Shown: positions 42,717-51,060 of the stretch, one piece after another
How the letters are laid out: each line of letters begins with the position of its first letter
Position numbering within the stretch: the stretch's first letter is position 1
From: CAVPDE01 sp963702565
GTDB taxonomy: Bacteria > Desulfobacterota > DSM-4660 > Desulfatiglandales > HGW-15
Reading direction: 5' to 3'
NCBI GenBank assembly: GCA_963702565.1
Contig: CAVPDE010000010.1
Span: 124,001-188,000 of the forward strand
DNA length: 64,000 nt
Notes under the pieces: generated by a model
What the model saw: only the letters and a program-made list of their open reading frames with translations
Databases searched by the model: none
What the model was told of the DNA's origin: nothing
Position numbers and translations under genes: made by a program

Positions 42717-43751
42717 CTAGGCCTTTTCTTCCTTTGCGGGCTCGGCCGGCGAGTCCGCTTTTTTCGGTAAAGGGAAATTGTCCAGTTTCATCCCCAAGGA
42801 GAGCCCCATTTCCTCGAGAATGCCCTTGATCTCATTCAGGGACTTTCTGCCGAAATTCTTGGTCTTGAGCATTTCGGCTTCCGTTTTCTGCACAAGCTCT
42901 CCGATATAGGTAATGCTTGCGTTTTTCAGACAGTTAGCTGAACGCACCGAGAGCTCAAGCTCGGAGACGGGTCTGAAGAGGTTCGTATTGAGCTTCTCTT
43001 CGTCCTCCTGCTGCTCGCTTTCCAAGGGCTCAGGCTCTTCCTGGAAGTTGATAAAGGGCTGCGTCTGCTCTTTCAGGATTTTCGCCGCATAGGCGACCGC
43101 ATCCTCCGGAGAGACACTTCCGTCTGTCCAGACCTCCAGGGTCAGCTTGTCGTAATCGGTGATCTGGCCCACCCGTGCGTTGGTGACCACATAGTTCACC
43201 TTTTGAATGGGCGAAAAGATGGCATCCACGGGAATCTCTCCGATGGCCTGCTCTCCACTCTTGACCGTCTCCGTGGAAAGATACCCCTTTCCCATCTTCA
43301 CCACCATCTCCATGCCCAGATGGGCTTCCTTGTTGAGAGTGGCAATGTGCTGCTCGGGATTCAGGATCTCCACCGCTCCTTCGGTCTCGATGTCCTCCGC
43401 TGTGACCGCTCCTTCTCCCTCTTTGGACAAGCGGATCACCGCTTCTTCAGACTCGATCAACCTCAGCTTGATCTGCTTCAGGTTGAGAATGATGTCCGTC
43501 ACATCTTCTCTCACCCCCGGGATGGTGGAAAACTCGTGGACCACATCATCGAATTTCACGGACACCACCGCAGCCCCTTGCAGGGAAGAAAGAAGGATTC
43601 GCCTCAAGGCATTTCCGATGGTAATGCCGAAACCTCTCTCGAGGGGTTCACACACGAACTTGCCGTAGGAATGGGTACGACTGTCCTCCTCGATTGAGAT
43701 GCTCTTCGGCTTGATCAGTTCTCGCCAATTTCTTACTTTTAGATCTGTCAA
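42717..43751 (-). CDS. rpoA: RNA polymerase alpha subunit
   Basis: 344 residues. The N-terminal dimerisation domain has GFGITIGNALRRILLSSLQGAAV; the C-terminal domain has LELSVRSANCLKNASITYIGEL and LLKTKNFGRKSLNEIK-type sequence, used for UP-element and activator contact. An acidic linker (EEPEPLESEQQEDEE) joins them. The start is TTG 43751, with GGGAGG upstream. A 140-bp spacer separates it from rpsD, longer than in most alpha operons. Confidence 0.96.
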   Translation of the reverse strand: MTDLKVRNWRELIKPKSISIEEDSRTHSYGKFVCEPLERGFGITIGNALRRILLSSLQGAAVVSVKFDDVVHEFSTIPGVREDVTDIILNLKQIKLRLIESEEAVIRLSKEGEGAVTAEDIETEGAVEILNPEQHIATLNKEAHLGMEMVVKMGKGYLSTETVKSGEQAIGEIPVDAIFSPIQKVNYVVTNARVGQITDYDKLTLEVWTDGSVSPEDAVAYAAKILKEQTQPFINFQEEPEPLESEQQEDEEKLNTNLFRPVSELELSVRSANCLKNASITYIGELVQKTEAEMLKTKNFGRKSLNEIKGILEEMGLSLGMKLDNFPLPKKADSPAEPAKEEKA

Positions 43752-43891
43752 AAAAGCCTCCCATTAAGTGATTGATCTGACTTTTTGCTAGGCCTCTCAG
43801 GGCCAACACCCCTCAGTCCGGTCGGTTTCCTATGACAGAAACAGGTTCAATGACATCGTTCCAGGAGCGCCCTTCCTCATCCGCGGCCCGC

Positions 43892-44521
43892 CTACTTAGA
43901 ATAGAGCTCCACAATCAGGCTTTCCTGGATGGGCATGGTCAATTCCGCGCGGTTGGGAACGGCTTTCAGGATTCCCCTGAATTTTTCCTTGTCCACCTCC
44001 ATCCAGTTGGGAATCCCCCGGCGAGCCACCGTCTCCATCGCTTCCAGAACGACCGGGATTTTTCTCTTGTTTTCCCTGACCTCGATCGCATCGCCCACCC
44101 GCACCTGATAGGAAGGGATATTCACTTTCTTGCCGTTCACCACAACGGTGTTGTGTCGGACCAACTGGCGCGCCTGGGTCCTCGAAGAGGCAAACCCCAG
44201 GCGATAAACCACATTGTCCAGCCGGCACTCCAGCAGGACCAGCAGATTGGTGCCGGTGATTCCCTTCTGCTTTTCCGCGAGAAAGTAATATCTCCTGAAC
44301 TGTTTTTCCAGCAGGCCGTAGATCCTTTTCACTTTTTGTTTTTCTCTCAACTGCAACTGATAGTCCGAGAGCTTGCCGCCCCGCCTCTGTCCGTGCTGGC
44401 CCGGTGCATAAGGCCTACGCTCAAAGGCGCACTTCTCCCCGTAGCAGCGGTCTCCCTTCAGAAACAGCTTAAGGTTCTCTCTTCGACACAACCGACATGA
44501 AGCCCCAGTATCTCTCGCCAA
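43892..44521 (-). CDS. rpsD: 30S ribosomal protein S4 (zinc-type)
   Basis: 209 residues. The N-terminus keeps four cysteines (CRLCRRE and CYGEKC), the C+ zinc-binding form. The S4 RNA-binding domain (RLGFASSRTQARQLVRHNTV) follows. A primary 16S binder, and in many bacteria a repressor of its own operon. TTG 44521 with GAGGAGG 7 bp upstream is the start. Between rpsK and rpoA in the normal order. Confidence 0.95.
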   Translation of the reverse strand: MARDTGASCRLCRRENLKLFLKGDRCYGEKCAFERRPYAPGQHGQRRGGKLSDYQLQLREKQKVKRIYGLLEKQFRRYYFLAEKQKGITGTNLLVLLECRLDNVVYRLGFASSRTQARQLVRHNTVVVNGKKVNIPSYQVRVGDAIEVRENKRKIPVVLEAMETVARRGIPNWMEVDKEKFRGILKAVPNRAELTMPIQESLIVELYSK

Positions 44522-44556
44522 TCCAGATCCTCCTCTTTACAATGACCGTTGAGCGT

Positions 44557-44952
44557 TCACACCCTTCGTCTCTTCGGCGGACGGCAGCCGTTGTGGGGAA
44601 TGGGGGTCACATCTCGGATGACGCTCACGCTGAACCCCTCGACCTGGAGGGCTCGAAGCGCCGCTTCCCGTCCTACGCCCGGGCCTTTGATCCTCACCTC
44701 GGCCGTTCTCATCCCCTGGTCCATCGCTTGCCGCAGCGCGTCCTGAGCCGCCATCTGCGCGGCAAAGGGAGTGCTCTTCCTGGATCCTTTGAACCCCATC
44801 CGGCCTGAACTGCAAGAGGCGAGGACATTGCCGTCGTTATCGGTCACCGTGACGATGGTATTATTGAAGGTAGACTGGATATGAATAATCCCTGTCGGAA
44901 CGCTTCTCTTTTCTTTCTTGGCCCTGCTTCCCTTGGCTGCTTTCTTCACCAT
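44557..44952 (-). CDS. rpsK: 30S ribosomal protein S11
   Basis: 131 residues. GIIHIQSTFNNTIVTVTD, SSGRMGFKGSRKSTPFAAQ and the C-terminal NGCRPPKRRRV are diagnostic. Sits at the 30S platform near the 3' end of 16S rRNA. ATG 44952; 9 bp after rpsM. Confidence 0.96.
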   Translation of the reverse strand: MVKKAAKGSRAKKEKRSVPTGIIHIQSTFNNTIVTVTDNDGNVLASCSSGRMGFKGSRKSTPFAAQMAAQDALRQAMDQGMRTAEVRIKGPGVGREAALRALQVEGFSVSVIRDVTPIPHNGCRPPKRRRV

Positions 44953-44961
44953 GGTTTTTCC

Positions 44962-45333
44962 TTATTTTTTCTTTTTCCCCATCACCGCCCTGCGCGGGCC
45001 TTTTCGGGTTCGTGCATTGGTGTGTGTTCTTTGGCCCCTGACGGGCAACCCTTTCCTGTGTCTCAGACCCCGGTAGGTCCCAAGATCCATGAGCCTCTTG
45101 ATGTTCATGGAAAGATCCCGCCGCAGGTCTCCCTCCACCTTGTAGTGCTCGTCAATGATCTTCCGGAGAGCCGCGACTTGACCTTCGGTCAGGTCATCCG
45201 ACTTGATGTTCCGGTCCACCCCGGCCTCTGTGAGAATCTTCTGGGCGCTGCTTCTGCCGAGCCCATAGATGTAGGTCAAGGCGATTTCCATTCTCTTGTT
45301 TCGCGGTAAATCCACGCCTGCTATTCTGGCCAA
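44962..45333 (-). CDS. rpsM: 30S ribosomal protein S13
   Basis: 123 residues. ARIAGVDLPRNKRMEIALTYIYGLG and GLRHRKGLPVRGQRTHTNARTRKGP are diagnostic; located in the 30S head, contacting the P-site tRNA and L5. TTG 45333 with AAGGAG 7 bp upstream. It is separated from rpmJ by an unusual 346-bp insert-like gap. Confidence 0.95.
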   Translation of the reverse strand: MARIAGVDLPRNKRMEIALTYIYGLGRSSAQKILTEAGVDRNIKSDDLTEGQVAALRKIIDEHYKVEGDLRRDLSMNIKRLMDLGTYRGLRHRKGLPVRGQRTHTNARTRKGPRRAVMGKKKK

Positions 45334-45679
45334 TCTCTCACTCCTTGTTTGTCAGTGGTCCGTGGTGCCATATCCTTCGCACGAAATGGTGGCACGGATA
45401 AACACGGTTTATCCGTGGTCCCCGCTCTCAGCCCTTTATCTCACGGACAAGCAAACAGCGCTTGTCTATGCCACCAGTTGCCCATTGTAGATCGCATGTT
45501 GCTCGTGGCCTATTGCAGAGATTCCCTTTTCCTATTTTTCTCTCGTCCCTCGTGGCTCGTCCCTCAATGCCTATCACCCGTCACTTTTCACTTGTCACCG
45601 GTTTTTCCAACTTTAGGCATTTTAGGCACTCCACGCGGCGCAAGCGCCTGCGCTGCGCGTAGACACTTTACGCACTTCT
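45334..45679. repeat. 346-bp gap made of short repeated words and palindromes
   Basis: No gene. Contains an 11-bp perfect palindrome with a 3-base loop (45393-45417), a stretch with repeated CGTCCCTCGTGG-like words (45541-45565), a stretch of GTCACTTTTCACTTGTCAC-like words (45572-45599), a 9-bp near-tandem CTTTAGGCA/TTTTAGGCA (45611-45629), and a GC palindrome around 45633-45660. Such word mosaics recur between genes in many environmental genomes; inside a ribosomal operon they are unexpected. Confidence 0.55.
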
Positions 45680-45793
45680 TTACCCCTGCCTCTGTTTGTG
45701 TCTGGGATTGACACAGATGACGCGAACGACTCCCTTGCGTTTGATGATCTTGCACTTGTTGCAGATTCTTTTTACAGATGCTCTGACTTTCAT
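45680..45793 (-). CDS. rpmJ: 50S ribosomal protein L36 (zinc-type)
   Basis: 37 residues, MKVRASVKRICNKCKIIKRK at the start and VNPRHKQRQG at the end. Three cysteines and the histidine form the zinc site, so it is the C+ form. It begins 3 bases after the infA stop. It is too short for usual gene finding but complete. Confidence 0.95.
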   Translation of the reverse strand: MKVRASVKRICNKCKIIKRKGVVRVICVNPRHKQRQG

Positions 45794-45796
45794 GCT

Positions 45797-46015
45797 CTAC
45801 TTTCCTCGGTACACGATCCTCCCCCGGCTCAGGTCGTAGGGGGAGAGTTCTACGGAAACTTTGTCCCCGGGCAGGATCTTGATGAAATGCATTCGCATTT
45901 TGCCGGAAATATGGGCCAGCACCCGGTGCCCATTGTCCAATTCAACCCTGAACATGGCGTTCGGCAAGGTCTCCACAACCGTTCCTTCAACGGCAATCAC
46001 CTCTTCTTTGGCCAC
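45797..46015 (-). CDS. infA: Translation initiation factor IF-1
   Basis: 72 residues, the family's exact length. VAKEEVIAVEGTVVETLPNA and SPYDLSRGRIVYRGK are diagnostic of the OB-fold factor that occupies the A site during initiation. GTG 46015 with AGAGGA upstream is the start; the longer open frame overlaps secY and is not real. It lies 41 bp after secY, with no map or adk between, unlike many bacteria. Confidence 0.95.
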   Translation of the reverse strand: MAKEEVIAVEGTVVETLPNAMFRVELDNGHRVLAHISGKMRMHFIKILPGDKVSVELSPYDLSRGRIVYRGK

Positions 46016-46056
46016 AGTTCCTCTTTCCTCGAAGATCCCTTTCCGGGCGGCAAAGC

Positions 46057-47370
46057 CTATCTTGCCTTCACCAGTCCCTTTTTCATGAATCCTTCGTAGT
46101 GTCTGGTCAGCATGTGGGCTTCGATCTGATTCGACGTATCCATCGCAACCCCCACCACAATCAGGAGCGCGGTTCCACCAAAATAAAAAGGAACATTGAG
46201 CTGATAAATGAGGATCTGGGGCAGGACGCACACCGCCGAGACATAGAGCGCACCTGAAAAGGTGACCCGTGTGAGCACCCGGTCGATATAGTCCGCCGTG
46301 TTCTTCCCCGGCCGGATCCCCGGAATAAAGCCCCCATACTTCTTCATGTTGTCCGCCACATCCACGGGGTTGAAGTGAACAGCCGTGTAGAAGTAGCAGA
46401 AAAAAATCACAAAGGCGACAAAGATGAGCTCATAGGCCACGTGCCCGGGGGAAAGGACATTGACCACGGTCTGGAGCCACGGGAATTCCTTCACGTTCAG
46501 GAAGTTCGCAATCGTCGCCGGGAACATGATGATGGAAGAGGCAAAAATGGGCGGAATGACGCCGGCCGTGTTGATCTTGAGGGGAAGATGGGTGGTCTGA
46601 CCCCCATACATCCTGCGGCCCACCACCCGCTTGGCGTACTGGACAGGGATCCGCCGCTGTCCCCTTTCCACAAGCACAATAAAGCCCACCACGGCGATCA
46701 TGAAGGCCAGCAGGATCAGAATTCCAAAGGGGCCCAGCTGTCCGGGCGCACCCATGGTCTGGATCACCCCAAGAATGGCTTCGGGCAACCGGGCCACGAT
46801 GCCGGCGAAAATAATGAGAGAAATGCCATTGCCGATGCCCCGCTCGGTGATCTGCTCCCCCAGCCACATGAGAAACGCGGTGCCGGCAGTCAACGTAATT
46901 GCCGCCAGGATCCTGAACCCCCAGCCGCCCACGGGAACCACAGGGCTCTGTCCCACCACCATGCTTTCGATCCCGATGGCAATGCCGAATCCCTGGATCA
47001 TGCTGAGGATCACCGTGCCGTAACGCGTGTACTGGATAATTTTCTTCCGGCCCTGCTCTCCCTCCTTCTTCAGTTTTTCAAGGTAGGGCACCACGACGGT
47101 CAGAAGTTCCAGAATAATGGAGGCGCTGATATAGGGCATGATCCCCAGAGCCACCACGGACATCTGCCCCAAGGCCCCGCCCGAGAACATATCGATCAAA
47201 CCAAAAAGGGTGTCCCCCCTGGATTTGAAAAAGGCGGAGAGCGCCGCCGCATCAATGCCCGGTGTGGGGATGTGGCTCACCACCCGGTAAACCGCCAGCA
47301 TCAGAAGGGTGAACAGGATCCTCTTCTTGAGCTCGGGAATCTTTGTGATGTTTTGTAGACCGCCAATCAT
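46057..47370 (-). CDS. secY: Protein translocase subunit SecY
   Basis: 437 residues, ten helices. IPTPGIDAAAL, the plug region FGLIDMFSGGALGQMSVVALGIMPYI in two parts, GERGIGNGIS-like ITERGIGNGISLIIF, and FIPGIRPGKNTADYI are hallmarks. Forms the inner-membrane channel with SecE and SecG. ATG 47370. Follows rplO in the standard spc order. Confidence 0.97.
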   Translation of the reverse strand: MIGGLQNITKIPELKKRILFTLLMLAVYRVVSHIPTPGIDAAALSAFFKSRGDTLFGLIDMFSGGALGQMSVVALGIMPYISASIILELLTVVVPYLEKLKKEGEQGRKKIIQYTRYGTVILSMIQGFGIAIGIESMVVGQSPVVPVGGWGFRILAAITLTAGTAFLMWLGEQITERGIGNGISLIIFAGIVARLPEAILGVIQTMGAPGQLGPFGILILLAFMIAVVGFIVLVERGQRRIPVQYAKRVVGRRMYGGQTTHLPLKINTAGVIPPIFASSIIMFPATIANFLNVKEFPWLQTVVNVLSPGHVAYELIFVAFVIFFCYFYTAVHFNPVDVADNMKKYGGFIPGIRPGKNTADYIDRVLTRVTFSGALYVSAVCVLPQILIYQLNVPFYFGGTALLIVVGVAMDTSNQIEAHMLTRHYEGFMKKGLVKAR

Positions 47371-47427
47371 CGCCTTGCTTCCTTGTCTCCCTTGAACCGC
47401 CTCCCGGGGATGAACCCCTCGAGACGG

Positions 47428-47868
47428 CTAGAGAAGCTCCACTTTTCCGCCTGCGGATTCGATTTTTTCCTTCGCCGTCTTGCTGACCTGGTCCACCTTC
47501 ACCGTAAGAGGGCGATCGAGATCTCCTTTTCCGAGGACTTTCACTCCCCCTTCCGCTTTCCGGACCAACCCGGCGCTCTTGAGTGCTTCCAGATCCACCA
47601 CGGCGCTCGATTCGAATCGATTCAGGTCCTTCAAGTTGACCACGGCCACCTCTTTTCTGAAGATGTTGGTGAACCCTCTTTTCGGAAGCCTTCTTTGAAG
47701 AGGCATTTGACCGCCCTCAAAGCCTGGAACGATCGTGCCCCCGGACCGGGCTTTTTGCCCCTTGTGCCCCCTGCAGGAGGTTCTGCCGTGGCCGGATCCG
47801 ACGCCTCTGCCCACTCTTTTCCGGTTCTTCCTGGACCCCTCCCGGGGGGATAGATCATGAATTCTCAT
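47428..47868 (-). CDS. rplO: 50S ribosomal protein L15
   Basis: 146 residues. The Gly/Arg-rich N-terminal part (KRVGRGVGSGHGRTSCRGHKG) and the RRLPKRGFTN segment are diagnostic. Late-assembling 23S binder. ATG 47868; 57 bp before secY and 20 bp after rpmD. Confidence 0.96.
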   Translation of the reverse strand: MRIHDLSPREGSRKNRKRVGRGVGSGHGRTSCRGHKGQKARSGGTIVPGFEGGQMPLQRRLPKRGFTNIFRKEVAVVNLKDLNRFESSAVVDLEALKSAGLVRKAEGGVKVLGKGDLDRPLTVKVDQVSKTAKEKIESAGGKVELL

Positions 47869-47888
47869 CGCCCATATCCTCTTGCCGG

Positions 47889-48065
47889 TTAAGCCTCCAC
47901 TTTGACCATGAAGGAAACCTTGTTGATCATCCCGCGGATGGCGGGAGTATTATTCAAGACCACGGTCTTGTGGAGCCTGGTCAGACCGAGCCCCTTCAAC
48001 GTCCCCCGGATCTTCTTGTTTCGCCCTATGCCACTCTTCAGTAAGGTGACTCTCACGGTATCCAT
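47889..48065 (-). CDS. rpmD: 50S ribosomal protein L30
   Basis: 58 residues from the third of three consecutive start-like codons (GTG ATG ATG); AAAGGG lies 5 bases before this ATG. VRVTLLKSGIGRNKKIRGTLKGLGL is the family core. Between rpsE and rplO as usual. Confidence 0.93.
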   Translation of the reverse strand: MDTVRVTLLKSGIGRNKKIRGTLKGLGLTRLHKTVVLNNTPAIRGMINKVSFMVKVEA

Positions 48066-48081
48066 CATCACCCTTTGCCTC

Positions 48082-48579
48082 TCATTGCTTCAGTTCTTCC
48101 GCTGTTTTGCCCCTGCGCCGCGCGATGCCTTCCGCGCTCCGCAGCGACGTCAATCCCTTCAAAGTTGCCCGCACCAGATTGTGAGGATTGTGAGACCCCA
48201 GGCACTTGGTGAGGATGTTCTGAACCCCCACGGCCTCCAGAACCGCTCTGACCGCGCCGCCGGCAATGACCCCCGTCCCGGCTCCGGCCGGCTTCAGCAG
48301 CACGCTTCCCGCTCCCCACTTGCCGATGATTTCATGGGGAATGGTATCCTGAATCACGGGGACGGGCTTCATGGTTTTTCTCGCTTTTTCGACCCCTTTT
48401 CGGATCGCTTCGGGGACTTCATTTGCCTTTCCCAGGCCAAACCCCACCATGCCTTTTCCGTCTCCCACGACCACAATAGCGCTGAAACTGAACCGCCGGC
48501 CGCCCTTGACCACTTTGGCGACCCGGTTGATGTACACCACCTTTTCGATCAGCTGGACTTCATCTTCTTCGCTGTACAA
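48082..48579 (-). CDS. rpsE: 30S ribosomal protein S5
   Basis: 165 residues. VVYINRVAKVVKGGRRFSFSA and GKANEVPEAIRKGVEKA (RNA-binding loops), then AVLEAVGVQNILTKCLGS. Important for decoding fidelity. TTG 48579 with GGGAG 8 bp upstream is the start; the nearby ATG is out of frame. Confidence 0.96.
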   Translation of the reverse strand: MYSEEDEVQLIEKVVYINRVAKVVKGGRRFSFSAIVVVGDGKGMVGFGLGKANEVPEAIRKGVEKARKTMKPVPVIQDTIPHEIIGKWGAGSVLLKPAGAGTGVIAGGAVRAVLEAVGVQNILTKCLGSHNPHNLVRATLKGLTSLRSAEGIARRRGKTAEELKQ

Positions 48580-48637
48580 TGGACATCTCCCTCACGTGTC
48601 GATGTGGATGAAACAACAGGTCTCTACGCCAATGGAA

Positions 48638-49006
48638 TCAGAACTCCAAACCATGTTGACGCGCCGCCTCGGCAAGGGTCTTGACCCGGCCGTGGTAAAG
48701 GAAACCGCTGCGGTCGAAAACCACCTGCTTGATTCCTTTCCCTGCAGCACGCTTGGCGATGAATTCTCCCACCAGAGCAGCCCCTGCTTTGTTGCCGCCC
48801 TTGCCCTTGATCGCGGGCCGAAACTCTTTGGAAACAGAAGACGCCTCCACGAGGGTCTGCGCCGCCGTGTCGTCGATGATCTGGGCATAGATGTGCTTGG
48901 CCGTCCTGAACACGGACAGCCGGGGTCTCTGCAAGGTTCCCTTCACCTTGGTTCGGACCCTTTTCTTTCTCTTCAATCGCGCCTCGGCTCTGCTATCAGT
49001 TGTCAT
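48638..49006 (-). CDS. rplR: 50S ribosomal protein L18
   Basis: 122 residues. RLKRKKRVRTKVKGT, RPRLSVFRTAKHIYAQIIDD and the C-terminal DRSGFLYHGRVKTLAEAAR. Binds 5S rRNA. ATG 49006 with AGGGTGAG upstream is chosen over GTG 49015. Confidence 0.95.
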   Translation of the reverse strand: MTTDSRAEARLKRKKRVRTKVKGTLQRPRLSVFRTAKHIYAQIIDDTAAQTLVEASSVSKEFRPAIKGKGGNKAGAALVGEFIAKRAAGKGIKQVVFDRSGFLYHGRVKTLAEAARQHGLEF

Positions 49007-49043
49007 AAGGCTCACCCTATCTCTACTTCACGCTGTCTCAATC

Positions 49044-49580
49044 TTACTTGGCCCCGGTTTTTCCGGCCTTCCTGCGAATCACTTCGTCCGCGTATTTGAT
49101 TCCCTTCCCCTTGTAAGGTTCCGGCTTTTTGAATCCGCGAATGGTGGCCGCAGTCCTGCCGAGGAGTTCTTTGTCAATGCCCTTGAGGGTGATCCTCGTT
49201 TTTTCGATCTTCGCGTTGATCCCGGCAGGAAGTTCAAAAAGGACCGGGTGAGAATATCCCAGGTGAAACGTGGCCGTTCTCCCGGCCAGTTCCGCACGGT
49301 ACCCCACGCCCACGATGTCCAGAACCTTTTCAAACCCCCGGCTGACCCCTGTGACCATGTTGGCGATCAGGGCGCGATACAGCCCGTGGAGCGCCCTGGT
49401 TTTCTGGTCCGAGTCCTGAACGGAGACGAGGATCTGATTGTCCGCCTTGCTCACGGAGACCGCAGAATGGATCGTTCGTCGAAGCTCGCCGTTCGGCCCC
49501 TTGACCACCAGCAGATCCCCTTGGACATCGACCTGCACCTTGGCCGGAAGAGGAATGGGTTTTTTTCCTATGCGTGACAT
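49044..49580 (-). CDS. rplF: 50S ribosomal protein L6
   Basis: 178 residues. MSRIGKKPIPLPAKV start and the C-terminal RGFKKPEPYKGKGIKYADE are diagnostic. Near the factor-binding site. Of two close ATGs, 49580 has GGAGG at proper distance; 49586 directly abuts it. Confidence 0.96.
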   Translation of the reverse strand: MSRIGKKPIPLPAKVQVDVQGDLLVVKGPNGELRRTIHSAVSVSKADNQILVSVQDSDQKTRALHGLYRALIANMVTGVSRGFEKVLDIVGVGYRAELAGRTATFHLGYSHPVLFELPAGINAKIEKTRITLKGIDKELLGRTAATIRGFKKPEPYKGKGIKYADEVIRRKAGKTGAK

Positions 49581-49634
49581 GGACATCCTCCAGAAACAAA
49601 AAAATGCATTCTCATCAACGGACTCGCCCTGCGC

Positions 49635-50033
49635 CTACCAGACGGCACAAAGGATCTCCCCGCCGACTCCCAGCTTCTTCGCCTGCTTGTCGGTCATCAC
49701 GCCTTTGGACGTGGAAAGGACGTTGATTCCAAATCCATTGAGAACCATGGGCACCTTGTCCTTCTTGGCAAAGACCCGGCAGCTGGACCGGCTCACCCTT
49801 TTCAAGCCGCCGATCACCGGTTCCCCGTTCTCGTCATATTTCAAGAAAATCCGAATGAGACCCTGCTTCTTATCCGCAATCACCTTGTAATTCTTGATGA
49901 AGCCTTCGCTTTTCAAGATCTTGGCGATGTTGATTTTCAGCTTAGAACTCGGCACATCGACGGTGTCGAAATTGGCGATAATGCCGTTTCTCATCCGAGT
50001 CAGCATGTCGGCTATGGGATCGGTCATACTCAT
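49635..50033 (-). CDS. rpsH: 30S ribosomal protein S8
   Basis: 132 residues, the usual length. MTDPIADMLTRMRNG near the start and VLSTSKGVMTDKQAKKLGVGGE at the end. Central-domain 16S binder and, in E. coli, repressor of the spc operon. ATG 50033 has AAGGAG 8-9 bp upstream. Confidence 0.96.
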   Translation of the reverse strand: MSMTDPIADMLTRMRNGIIANFDTVDVPSSKLKINIAKILKSEGFIKNYKVIADKKQGLIRIFLKYDENGEPVIGGLKRVSRSSCRVFAKKDKVPMVLNGFGINVLSTSKGVMTDKQAKKLGVGGEILCAVW

Positions 50034-50064
50034 GCGCAAAACTCCTTAAATTCCTGAAGCCCTT

Positions 50065-50250
50065 TTACCAGCTGGATTTGACGACGCCCGGGATCTCTCC
50101 CCGGAGGGCCATGCCCCGAAAGCAAATCCGGCAGAGACCGAACTTTCTCAAGTAGGCCCTGGGTCTGCCGCAGATGGGGCACCGATTGTATTCCCGACTC
50201 GAAAACTTCTTCTTCCTCTGAGCCTTGACGATAAGCGACGTCTTCGCCAA
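50065..50250 (-). CDS. rpsZ: 30S ribosomal protein S14, type Z
   Basis: 61 residues with two CxxC pairs (RCPICGR and CRICFRG), the short zinc-binding form. TTG 50250 with GGAGG 6 bp upstream is the start; the longer frame has no family similarity. A 192-bp gap with two palindromes lies between it and rplE. Confidence 0.94.
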   Translation of the reverse strand: MAKTSLIVKAQRKKKFSSREYNRCPICGRPRAYLRKFGLCRICFRGMALRGEIPGVVKSSW

Positions 50251-50307
50251 TTTATCCTCCTGCTTTTCCTCTTTGATGGTCCCGTCAAAAGACGGACGCA
50301 TCGTTTA

Positions 50308-50337
50308 CGTTCGCGGTTCGATACCTCACCGCGAACG
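50308..50337. repeat. REP-like palindrome 1
   Basis: 10-bp perfect stem (CGTTCGCGGT and its complement) around the loop TCGATACCTC. Its loop is the exact reverse complement of the loop in the palindrome at 50366-50399. Confidence 0.65.
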
Positions 50338-50365
50338 GGACATCAGATCCTTTAGCTCACCCCAA

Positions 50366-50399
50366 CGCGTTCGCCCTGAGGTATCGAAGGGTGAACGCG
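50366..50399. repeat. REP-like palindrome 2, inverted relative to palindrome 1
   Basis: 12-bp stem with one G-T pair, around GAGGTATCGA. The CGCGTTCGCCCTGAG side and the GAAGGGTGAACGCG side match a widely seen class of short intergenic palindromes with GTTCGCCCTGAG words. Lies between rplE and rpsZ. Confidence 0.65.
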
Positions 50400-50442
50400 G
50401 CTTGTTACAAGACCCTCAAGAGGGTTCTTAGAAAACTGCCTG

Positions 50443-50982
50443 CTAGCGCCTGAAAGGCATCCCCAACATCTTGAGCAACGCGAACGATTCTTCGTCGTTT
50501 CTCCCCGTCGTCACGATCGACACATTGAGTCCTCTGATTTTTTCGATCTTGTCGTATTCGATCTCTGGGAAAATGATCTGCTCCCGGATGCCCACGGTGC
50601 AGTTCCCGCGGCCGTCGAAAATCTTCTCCGGAATTCCTCTGAAGTCTCTGAGCCTCGGCAGAGCGATGTTGAAAAACTTGTCGAGGAAATCATACATCCT
50701 CTCGCGCCGCAGCGTCACGGTGCAGCCGATGGGCATGCCTTCCCGAAGCTTGAAGCCTGCAATAGACTTCTTGGCCTTCGTGATCACCGCCTTCTGCCCG
50801 GCAATGAGTGTCAGCTCTTCAGCGCTCTTGTCCAGGGCTTTGACGTTGAAGATAGCCTCTCCCACGCCCATGTTCAGAACCACTTTCTTGAGTTTCGGAA
50901 CGGCCATAATGCTCTTGAAGCCGAACTCCTTGATCATGGCCGGCACCACTTCCTTTTCGTATTTCTCTCTAAGCCGTTGCAA
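50443..50982 (-). CDS. rplE: 50S ribosomal protein L5
   Basis: 179 residues. VVLNMGVGEA, AGFKLREGMPIGCTVTLR, FDGRGNCTVGIREQIIFPEI are diagnostic. Binds 5S rRNA and touches the P-site tRNA. TTG 50982 with AAGGAG 7 bp upstream. Confidence 0.96.
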   Translation of the reverse strand: MQRLREKYEKEVVPAMIKEFGFKSIMAVPKLKKVVLNMGVGEAIFNVKALDKSAEELTLIAGQKAVITKAKKSIAGFKLREGMPIGCTVTLRRERMYDFLDKFFNIALPRLRDFRGIPEKIFDGRGNCTVGIREQIIFPEIEYDKIEKIRGLNVSIVTTGRNDEESFALLKMLGMPFRR

Positions 50983-51060
50983 CTTCGACTCCTTATGCTA
51001 AAAACCGCTGCACCGCTATTCCGGGGTCCGCCCCCGCACGCCGGGCAGCGCCTCCATCCG

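Noticed and set aside
45334..45679. CRISPR array or tRNA in the 346-bp gap
   Set aside because: Repeat words are short, varied and not evenly spaced, and no cloverleaf could be drawn.
46013..46231. Longer infA starting inside secY
   Set aside because: The extra 72 residues match nothing, while GTG 46015 gives an exact-length IF-1 with a Shine-Dalgarno site.
50400..50430. Terminator after rplE
   Set aside because: A small hairpin (AAGACCCTC with GAGGGTTCTT) exists, but no T run follows on the minus strand and the operon continues into rpsZ.
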